From NCBI GenBank assembly GCA_903813345.2, contig CAIIXF020000007.1, positions 30,354,698 to 30,367,563 on the forward strand: a stretch of DNA of 12,866 nucleotides. Direction: 5' to 3'. Made by a program: the position numbers and the translations under genes. The notes beneath the pieces are model-generated. The model saw nothing but the letters and a program-made list of their open reading frames with translations, had not been told where the DNA came from and searched no databases. This document shows positions 1 through 10,000 of the stretch, piece by piece; the first letter of the stretch is position 1, and each line of letters opens with the position of its first letter. This stretch comes from Owenia fusiformis. Lineage: Eukaryota > Annelida > Polychaeta > Sabellida > Oweniidae.

Positions 1-3000
1 ATAAAATTCTTAGAGCATATTTTATTTTAAGTTTATAAATATTCTTATATTATTTCAGTACCTCAATAGCAAGGCTAGATACTGTGTAAAAATAATCTTA
101 CTTTATTTCTATTTCAAGCCAAAGCTATGCCCAAATAAAATATAATTTCATCAAGACACAAAACTTCATCAAAATGCATAGCATTCACAGTATGTTAACA
201 CATGAAATCCAGTTATTTACCAAGATTAAGTTCTTTTCAGCTAGTTTTACAGTACAAGTAAAATGTATAGAGATGGTAAATACTCTTTTAAATACATGAG
301 AAACCTCACATTTCACTTTTTCAAAATCATAAGTTCTATCTGCACGATTTCAGTGTCACTGACATTGAATTAGACCTACTGAAAAGAAAATCTATTTTTG
401 TAGGAAAACAGCTGTTTAATCAGGCACCAGACACGTGGACATAAATAGAATCATAGCAATGGGACAGTAACTAAATATGATACAGAATAATATTTTTATT
501 AGATCATGATACTTTCCAAGTCAGCGATATCATTTATAAATGCTATTAAAAGGGCAGTGTCTGACTGTCTGTAATTCTAATCCCAAATAAATCCAAATTT
601 ATAATAATCATTTACTTTTTCCATCATCAGAATTTGGAAGATATTCTTTTCTGAAAATATTAATGCTTGAAAATAATTCTTCACCTGAGCAAGCAATAAG
701 ACAAATATATAAAATTGAATTAACTACTTTTGCCTATTCAAATCAAACTTTAATTAAACTCATTTCAACACATACTTTTGTTCAAGCTTCAAAAGTTTTT
801 TTCAAAGTCTTATTGATTGCAGAGGTTACATTAACTTCTTAGTACAGGAGTGTCTTCGCTAAGATTGCCGGCAACTCAGTTATTTTCAAGGTCACACCTA
901 ACAAATGCAAGCTTTTTATTGGCTCGTGGGGAGGAGGTAAAGTCCATATCATCGGTTTTAAAAGAATACAACTTGTAGTTTGATGAAAATGAAGACCTTA
1001 TTAATATTTTGGGGAGCAATCTGAAATTAAATTAATTGTGCATCAGTATCTCTTCTATGATCACTGGTTTCATTTTTTATCAGACCTGAGAAAAAATATG
1101 ATTTTTTTTACAATATGCCTTGTTGTTGGTTATATAACAATTTGCTAATAAAAAGATAATTCAACAATATTTAATTTATATGGATTTTTATGTTGACCTA
1201 AATAATGTATTCTAAGTCTTCAATCAATATTGTCTTTAACTCCCAAAATAAATAAATGATAAAGGTTTGTCTTGGTAAGAATACAAAAATTCAAAATCAA
1301 ATATTAACTAATATAAGATATTGATTAATAGATAATTGACAATTGACGTCTATGAATACTTGATAACGATTCGAAAATTTCAACAATTATACATTTGTAC
1401 AGGAACTGTGTTATTAATAAAATACAACAAGGTTGACATTAAGGAGTTCAGAGTCCAACATATATAAGAGCTACATCATGTAGACTTGATGCTTTTAATG
1501 CCTATAGGACCTAGGACGACACATCTCGACTCATCTCGGCTACTTAACACAAAAAAACAAAACCAAAATTCAAAATTAATTGGAGCTTAATTGATGGATT
1601 GTTGATGTAACTAAACTATTGCTGCTCAAATAGAATTCATCAACATTTTTAATGTAAGTTTCATATTAATCTTCTTTTAAATAGGTGTTCTTGGAAAGCA
1701 TTGACTAATTCCCTCATTGCCATTTCTTAAAATCATCAGTGCTTTAACAGTGCTTTTCTTGATCTAAACTGCTATTACATAATAAAAACATTCGAGGGGT
1801 AGATTGCGTAAATGTTACGTTATGTTTCTTGCAAGGTAAATCCAGTTGGAACCTGTTGAAGGTAATATAAACGTAATAAATTACTTGGCTTTTTTTAGTT
1901 CTTAACAAGATCATAAGGGTAACTGTTATCTTTGAATAACAAAGTTAAGCTCGTCAATAGGATAAAGCTACTTTCTTTCTTCCTGTAACCTTCAAAGTTT
2001 TCTACCCAGATTTCTATCCAGATTTTGGATCTCATGTAACAAATCTTATTATTGGTAGAACTACATGTGTTATTATGTGATATTCTTAAGACTTAAATGT
2101 TTCTTTATGGCTTTAAACAGGATCTAGCTCTGGCTTTATAGTATATACCCCTTTGTTGGAATGCTATAATTCATTGAGATGAATGTTTCCTAATGCAGCA
2201 ATAGGGGGCCTCTAAAGGGGATCCATTTCAAATATTCAAAGTATTCTAATAATTAATCAATTAGGTGTTTTATAACTTCATGGACATTTATATCTCAATA
2301 TTATTTTTATACTTAATTAATTAATGCACTTGATGAGTTATTTTCTAAATGATTAATATCTAAGTTTATTCAAACCTAGCTCTACAAAGTACATGATACG
2401 CTGTTCACCCTTGGGGGCCCATATAGAGGCCGTGAAACTGCTTCATAACCCTGAACGTTCATTCTTCATAGTAGACTGTTAAGAATTTACTCAAAGATTT
2501 GTAAGGGGATATAAGGCCCAAGGTTTACATATATATAGGATAGCACATAAATGGTAAGTTTCACTGAATTCCTCTTTTTACTGCAAAACTGTGATGTTAG
2601 GGTACAAAATAGCTCTACAATTTATTAGATATACCTTTACTATTGACATTTTTTCAAAATGTATTTTGAGATTTTAAATACTGCAACTTTTAAATCAATC
2701 AGGGAAAACATGTGTTTGCTTGAATTGTTTTTGAGTAAATCAGTTGTGTTGAAATGGAATTAAAATATTTAAAAAAGAAACAGTGGAATAGAGATATCTC
2801 TGATGTGGAAATGGAAAGTTCATAAAAATGATCTTTTGAAATTAAATGGATATCTCTAATATTGAAAATAATCATTAACTTGATAAGTCATTTGGACATA
2901 AATCTCAATCTGATCAAACAAGATCCTAGATTGCAGAACTTGAAAATGATTCCACTACTTAAAAACATTTATTCCTGTTGTTTGTCACTTTGTCAAAATA

Positions 3001-3003
3001 TTT

Positions 3004-3030
3004 CCCATTCCATTCCCATTCCCATTCCCA
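3004..3030. repeat. CCCATT hexanucleotide repeat
   Basis: About four and a half units of CCCATT, one shortened by a base. It is not the animal telomere unit (TTAGGG). Confidence 0.85.
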
Positions 3031-3559
3031 AGTATGCAAATAAAGTGGGTATAAAGCATTACTTGTTTCAAAATATTTTACACAATGACCTCAAAGTCTA
3101 CACTACTTAGTGCCAGTGAAATAGGACATAAAAAGTCTAGCCATTGTTCAAGGTTATCCTCAGCAAATACAGCTTTGAACACAGCTCTTTTTCAAGAGAA
3201 AGCTGTTGAAATCGATTTTTAAATGCAATTGTTGGTGCATATAGGATTGTTTAAAATCAAGTTCAATAACCAAAAGAATATGAAAGATTTCTCTTGCAGA
3301 TATAAAATGAACTGACAATCTGTGCAAGTGATGCATTCCATAGAGAGCATCCATGCATTATGAAATATGATATCACAAGTGAACTGAAAATTTAACATTT
3401 TTCTTTCTTAAGATTACTAACAGGACATACAGCATCTGACTTTGATTGGTATAACTATAAGTTAAGCTATTAGTATTGTCTTGTATCTGGCTTATAATAC
3501 AATAGATGTAGTAGTTGATGTTAAGTGGTTTTGTTACATGTTGTTATACATATCAGTGA

Positions 3560-3770
3560 TCTCCACAGGATTTTTTCTCAAGTGGGTGCAAAATTCCACA
3601 ATTTCACAATTCTGACCAAAATTGGTCAAAGTTTGCCCATTTTTCATGATTTTTCTCATTTTCAAGTGGGTGCAAATGGATTCTCAGAAGGGTGTGGGTG
3701 CAAGCCTTTTATCAAAATATCAGGTGGGTGCTGCACCCTTTTGCTTTAAAGCTGGGGAGATCACTGCTTA
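3560..3770. repeat. Possible interspersed repeat with four GTGGGTGC motifs
   Basis: GTGGGTGCA occurs at 3582, 3666 and 3694, and GTGGGTGC at 3724, all in the same orientation at uneven spacing. Between the first two is a near-palindrome GACCAAAATTGGTC. The patch ends 90-110 bases before the presumed exon acceptor. It looks like a dispersed-repeat fragment or a cluster of regulatory motifs; nothing here decides which. Confidence 0.35.
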
Positions 3771-3878
3771 TGTAACTACAGTATGCTACAATTGCAATTA
3801 CTAAGAAGGTAGCGACATCATGTTATGTTAATATTAATTCTTGATTGTTTGTGTATTTACAGCTAAAGAGAACAAGCT

Positions 3879-4066
3879 ATGAAGGTGTTACAGAAAGCAG
3901 GGGGCACATTTTGGACCAACTACTTCAGATGCGTTACACTCCATTCTTGGGAGACTGGAGATTCGGTCCGGGACAAATTAGCCAGGAGTATTTGCAATTG
4001 GGCTGCCCGAAATCAACTTAGCCCAGATTCACGTGATTCCACTTCGCCGTTACAACTACCGAACAG
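3879..4066 (+). CDS. NAGS: NAGS coding exon 1: start codon, mitochondrial leader, spacer
   Basis: This exon encodes 62 codons plus two bases of an arginine codon completed by exon 2. The ATG has a purine at -3 (GCTATGA context). An in-frame TAA at 3864-3866 lies 12 bases upstream, so this is the first possible start in this exon. The N-terminus begins MKVLQKAGGTFW and carries scattered Lys/Arg with few acids in its first 20 residues, which fits a matrix-targeting leader. It then becomes a Ser/Pro/Gln-containing spacer with no recognised fold, as expected for the poorly conserved N-terminal region of NAGS. The donor is AG|GTTTGT. A pyrimidine-rich stretch ending in ACAG at 3859-3862 looks like an acceptor, so a noncoding 5' exon further upstream is plausible. 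A less likely alternative is an internal acceptor at 3899-3900 fed by an unseen upstream coding exon. Confidence 0.78.
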
Positions 4067-7000
4067 GTTTGTTGGATTAATGGACTTGCAAATACTACAT
4101 TTGAAATCATAAGATGTTTTGTTTTATCTGTTTTATGTGATTTTGCTCCTCCTGCAGAAATCACCCTGACCTGAATTCTCAAAAGAACATAAAATTGCAC
4201 AATAGGCAAAAGATCCCACTCATTTACATGAATTGTAATTGTGTTGTCTGGCTTTAGATTTTGATGAAATGTTTGTGTTACTGGAAATAGTATTTACTAG
4301 TAATGTACTAATATTTATTTACTAATTTTGTTTTATTTGTTCTTTATTAGATACAGTTTACCCCTTAGTCTACCTAATAAATTCTGTAAAAAAATGCACA
4401 CATTGCCAATTATTTTTGAAATCCCATCATTTAATACAAGAAATGAGTTGCATCTGAGAGCTTAAGCCTTTTTAAACCAATTTTTTTTCAAAACATCTGA
4501 CTGTGTATAAATTGAGATAGAATCTTATTATGCATCAGAAACCCAATGAAACGATATACAGTCTTAGAACTTGTGCCATGAACTCTTCAGAAAGGATATA
4601 TGATGGTATATTAGACCACTGATAGGGGTATGGTTCTAGGGAATCCATTGACAAAGTAAAATAATTATCTATTTTATTTTTGATGTGTTGACAAAAATGT
4701 GACACTGTTAAGGGTTGGCCCTGGTGACGGATAGGTAAGAGTGGTTTTTAGGGGAAAACTGCAAATTACCTACGTCCCGGAACCTATACCATGAATTTTA
4801 TCATTGAAATAAAATTTTTAGTAAGGATTATGATCACATGAGAAAAACTTGTTAAAATTAGGTCTAAAAATACTGAATAGAACGGGAGATATAGTCATTT
4901 CATTGATGTATATAAATAAAGATAATGGTGCCAAAAAGAGCCTATCATCCTGAAAGGTATTACATTATAGGGCTGCATATGGAGCCTATCCTCGTGAAAG
5001 GGTTAAAGGAGGGTATGGTTTTCTGACATAATACACTTGGCATTCTGATACTTTTCACTTTCTTATAATTTAGTTGAAAAAACTTGACTTTACACATGAT
5101 GTTCACATGTAGAATTTTCTGATTTATTTTACTTTCACTTGTAGGCAGTATAGCGACGCTGCCTGTTCGGAATTATTTAGCCCGGTGATTACGTCAGTAT
5201 CACCGGGTGGCGCTGTGACAGGGAATCTCGTCAACAGTTCTTTGATCCCCACCCACATGCATGTCCGTCAGTACACACCCATCAACCACCAAGCTGGGTT
5301 TGGCCAAGATTTGAAGCGTTTTTTAATGGAAGTAAGTCACATTTATGTCACATTTATCTAAATTACGAAATAATTTAAATAGTAATGTCATTGATATGCT
5401 TGATCCAGTACAAAGCTGTTTATGTGAACAATATGAATGCTCAAATCAAAACTGCCCTTATTTATTTCACATTACTCAGTTTACAAAATACGATATCTGT
5501 AATTAATATAAGAACGTTGTTTTATCATTATAGGTAGGCACGGATCCTAAGGAGGCTCGTTATTGGTTGAAACATTTTCAGCGAGCGACAGATCCATTCA
5601 AGCCCTTTGCTGTCATCCAAGTCAGTCAGGATGTTTTCAAGAACCCTGATATGGTAAGAGGTATTTCAATCTGTCTCTTTATTCTGTAAAGTCTAGAGCA
5701 CTAGATGCTCCATGAGGCAAGTGAGGTTATCAGGTGGTGCCTCATTAGGATACTAGGTGCTCCATGAGGCAAGTGAGGTTATCAGGTGCCTCGTCAGGAT
5801 TTTACAGAATAATATTTTTTGACATCTTTTAGACTGAATCTGAAAAATGTGTTCCTCTATAGTAAATACTCCTGGGCACGTCCATGTCAGGGTTTCTAAG
5901 TTGTCTCCTATCAAGGACGTATAACATTGGCCCAATGTTCTTATTTACTGTACTGTACTTAGGCGTGACATGTGAAATCATCTGTACTCAAATATCTCAT
6001 TATTGGTTCATTGTCCTCTGATGTCATTTATCTGAATATACATGTATATATGTATGTATGTATGTATGTATGTGAGAATGTACATGTAGTAATACATGTA
6101 CATGTAAATGTTTCAAGGTCAGCACACATCAAACTTCACTACAGAACAATTAATCATATCAGAAATAAGCTGTAATCGCTGGAGGTCAAGAACCTGACAG
6201 GGTTCAATTGGATATTGACAAATATATGTGATCATGATTTCTGATCATGATTAATTAAAAATACATTTTAAGATTGCTAAATAACTAAAATTAGCATTTT
6301 ATGAACTGATGTGATTTGGTGGTTTATTATAAAGTTTCAGCAAAGTAATTCTAATTGGTCATTGGCATATTGTCTTTGTAACCATTGGCAACAGTTCATT
6401 GTAGTTGTCCCCAGACACAACAATATTTTTATATCTTGGTTCAAAGGTCCTGACTCCTCCAGATATCTCTGAATTTATGGTGCAGTTCTCATGTGTTTTG
6501 TACGTAATTAAATATAAAGCATACCATTTTATTTAAAAAAAAATTTCAATTCCAAAAGGTTTTGTCTTAATAACAAGGTTTGGTGGATGGTCAGCAGTTA
6601 GCAAAATGGATTAAATTAAGAGGTTTTTAAGATCTCTTTAATATAACAACTGCCAACAAACTTACGTCAATATCACAATGCTGATTGGTTGATATTTAGT
6701 TCCTGCTTTGAAATAGGTTATCTACTCCTATATCGTTTGTCATTCAAGGCTAGACAAATATTGATTTACAGCCAGCATTTAAGGCAAAATAATGATGCAA
6801 TATAAAATCCAGGTTGAGTCTCTCATGTTCTTTAGATAACACTATTGTTTGGGCTTATGATGTGTGCTATCCATTTTTTTTTGTATTGTATTTTGTTTAC
6901 CACCAATTAAGGTGAGCAATACCTCTAGGGTTTGTCCCGTATGTATAAAGTCGTAATTTATGCATGTCCTCGTGGAAGACAGACCCAAGAGGTCCTCCTT

Positions 7001-10000
7001 GAAGGAGCCCTGTGTTCTTTTATGTGCACTCATACATAGTCATACAAGTACACACCACAGCCTTTTGTCAAACCACTCAGTCAAACACCCTGAAGTTAAC
7101 TTTACGCAAACATGCAAATAAAATCTTGCCTGAACTGGGGATCGAATCCAGGACCTATTGCATACAGTACCCCTGAGCTATACTGGTGGACTTAAAATTT
7201 GTCTATTGAGGTTATTGAGGTTATCTCTGGAATTCAAGATTCCTTAGAATCTAATATAACAGTGATAAACAATAAACATGATAATATAACATATTACACT
7301 GCTATTATGATTGGTTCATATTTAGTTCCTGTTTTGCAATATATTTCTTATCTCATGCCTTCAAGTCTAGCTCGTGGGAATGCATTTTAATTGGGTGTTC
7401 AAGTTGAGAGTTTTAATGCTACTGTATTTTTACATATTAGGAAATCCTGAACTTACACCTAATATGAGGTGATTTAGAAGATCAGATCTGTTGATTGTTT
7501 TCTATTTTAAAATGTTTGATTTTGATATGACGCATGTTTTGTATGACCTTTCGTATGTTTTTTTTTGACTCAACATGAGCAGAACAAAAACAAGATTATT
7601 GATGCATTGAGTGTTCAGGTTTTAATGAATGATATTTTCTTCATTTATTATGTCACCACCAGAAGTGCTTTCATATTGTTATTGTTTTTTTGTGGATGGT
7701 GCTCAGCGTCTGTTTCAGCATCTGTTACAGAGGTCGGTGTCTGTAGCAAATTGCAATTCGTGACATTTTGCATATCTATGCCCTGTTGAAAATGTCAAAG
7801 TTCTGCATTGCCTCCTGCATGAGAGTTCTCACTTGCACTAAGTTCTCCCTCAACTCAATCTTTACATGGTGTATACTTAAATTTGAATTTTCGATGTTAT
7901 GTGACCTTAATTGTTTATGAGTCATTCTGACCTTATATGACCATCAGATTAATATTCCATGACCTTAAAAAATATATGATGCCCTATTATACTAGTTATT
8001 GATGTTATTTAATTCGTGTATCTACAATTCCTGAAAGTTGATAACCACCTGAATAGACTTGAACAATAAGTAATCTAGTTCATGCGATCTGATGTCATGC
8101 CCCAAATTGGTTCCATAAGGCTCACCTTAATGCCTTCAGGACAATGTGTCACATGACCAGCTAGATTCATGACAAGCTGTTTTCCTCAGACATATACTGT
8201 AAAATGTATTGAAGACTCTATTATCTTTATTTATTTGCCTTCAATGTTTTATTTTAGTGTAACCTGATTTTTGTTGAGTCTCAAAATTACATAAGATGAC
8301 ATGAAATATATTATGCACGTGATCCAACACAGTTAAAGCGAATTTGGGTTGAGATTTGGTAGTCCTTTTTCATTCAGTTTGTGCCACATTTCAATTGCAA
8401 TTATATTTCACAGGGTAACTGATTAAATTCAATAGATGATTGAGATGTGTTGTATTTTTGCAGCGACTATATGTGACTCATTGCAACCTGGGCATTGCAA
8501 CCGTATGTATGGGCAAATGTTCATGGCTAACCAATTCAAGCCATCATTGACCGATCCTCTTTATTCATTTTATGTGTTTTATTCCAGCTGGATCAGCTGG
8601 GTTCGTGCCTGGGATTTCTCCATAGACACGACATGAAATGCGTACTTATCCACGGCCACACTGTGCCTGATGATATGGAACTATCTCTTGCACATATGCA
8701 GGTTGGTCCATTGTGCATTGACAAACTATTGACATTGATGAAGTCATATTATCCATTACAATTATGTGAGATTACATTGTTAAAAATATTGTGAAATATT
8801 TTCCTCTTGCATTAAAGATTCATTGGATCGGTTATTCACACCGAAAATGTTCACACTTTCACTCCCCAAAAAAACTTAATTTTAGGCCACTGAAACATTG
8901 AGTTTTTTGGGTAAATGTGAACATTTTCGGTTTGAACTGTTTTTCATGATTTTTTTTCTTTTGTAAATGCTACCTTGCAACTTATGAAAAAAGACAATTT
9001 CAGTATTCACAATATTTTAAGATGGTCTCCTCTTAAATCTAGGTAGGGCAGTATAAAAAGATTGTACTTAAATGTAGAATTGTGACTTTCAGAATGCAAG
9101 GTCTCAGCTGATCAATGACAGTATGATGTTAGTAAGCATACTTGAATCACATGGAGTACTAGCTAGACCTCTCTTCAGTGGAAGCAACATTCTGCAAGCT
9201 GACCAGGAAGCAAGGTATAAAGGATTCTTCTAATAGGTGTCTCCCAGTGTCGGAAACCTTTCTTTATGAAGCCATTTGATGAGCTAACAAAGAAACAATG
9301 TAAATCAGCAAATCTCTGAAACTAAGAATTCTCTCTTCATCTACATGTACTTTGACTTTAAGTACCTTACTCAGGTGTCAGGAAAAATTGTATTTTCTGA
9401 ACAGAAAACCAAATATATAAGATAAATAAAAGAAAAAGCAGGATTGAAAAATGAAATCCAAATTCGAACTTAAGACTTTATTGTAACGCTACTAATGCAC
9501 CTTTTTCTGTTCTTTTTTAGTTGGGATTTAAAGGGAACTATAAAAAGTGTTAATCTAGACCCAATAAAGTGGACCTTAGCCTCGGGCCATTTCCCCGTGA
9601 TACACACAATAGGGGAGACAGCTGTGGGCCAGCTGGTGAACCTTGATGTTACGCAAGTGACATCACACGTGTCACAGGCTATCAGACCTCTCAAGGTGAT
9701 GTTCTGTAACAACAGTGGTGGCATCATAGATGAAGAAGGGCAGGTAGGTGGCATGGCTTTTATTACAGCTGATAACATACTTGAATTGTATTCAACATTA
9801 TAATCATCGTACATTGATCGTCTGGATATTGACTGGTGCTGAAGTACTTGTTCAGCAAAAACTACTATTACAGTACACTTGTACAAGCGTTCTTGAATTT
9901 GTTATGCCCCCCCCTTCGAAAATTTGATTTTGCTTCTTTTTAAGAAAGCTTCATCAAGCTTTGAATTAGTATAATCCTTTCATCTAGCATTACTTCAAAA

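Larger units (their letters stand above)
1..3861. other. 5' flank, AT-rich, no coding exon found
   Basis: No open frame in this stretch shows a protein family motif or exon-like composition; frames at 2862-3110, 3160-3354 and 3525-3749 look like noise. It may hold the promoter and a noncoding first exon of NAGS, since the sequence before 3863 looks like a splice acceptor. Only simple repeats and the GTGGGTGC patch stand out. Confidence 0.7.
5654..8587 (+). other. Intron 3 of NAGS (2.9 kb)
   Basis: A phase-0 intron with donor GTAAGA and acceptor TTATTCCAG. It contains the inverted-repeat element at 5679-5812, the ATGT microsatellite at 6035-6108, a minus-strand SINE at 6874-7190 and two diverged repeat copies on either side of the SINE. 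From about 7380 to 8587 nothing recognisable is seen apart from AT-rich sequence. Short open frames inside it show no family motif and are treated as noise. Confidence 0.88.

Noticed and set aside
886-894. TCAAGGTCA nuclear-receptor half-site (also at 6113-6121)
   Set aside because: Two single half-sites, one in an intron and one 3 kb upstream, are too little to claim regulation.
2408-2523. Imperfect inverted repeat TATA-GGCCC-AAGG
   Set aside because: The match is short and gapped, with no further symmetry around it; chance is a sufficient explanation.
2862-3110. 82-codon open frame on the plus strand in the 5' flank
   Set aside because: It runs through the CCCATT repeat, is AT-rich in composition and has no recognisable protein motif or flanking gene signals.
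7112-7119. Octamer ATGCAAAT (also near 3034)
   Set aside because: An 8-mer of A/T-rich composition is expected by chance in a window of this size, and one copy lies inside the SINE body.
7139-7190. A tRNA gene on the minus strand
   Set aside because: A and B boxes are good, but no acceptor stem can be formed and the head continues into a long body with an A-rich tail, so a SINE fits better.
8436-8636. An additional coding exon before exon 4
   Set aside because: The open frame overlaps exon 4 in another frame. A TTTTTGCAG at about 8455-8463 resembles an acceptor, but its use would read through noncoding sequence and break the conserved NAGS order.
9268-9325. Intronic C/D snoRNA in intron 5 (TTGATGA ... 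CTGA)
   Set aside because: The C box lacks the required purine and no terminal stem could be found.
9470-9886. 138-residue open frame on the minus strand
   Set aside because: It overlaps NAGS exon 6 on the opposite strand and shows no family motif; it is a shadow of real coding sequence.
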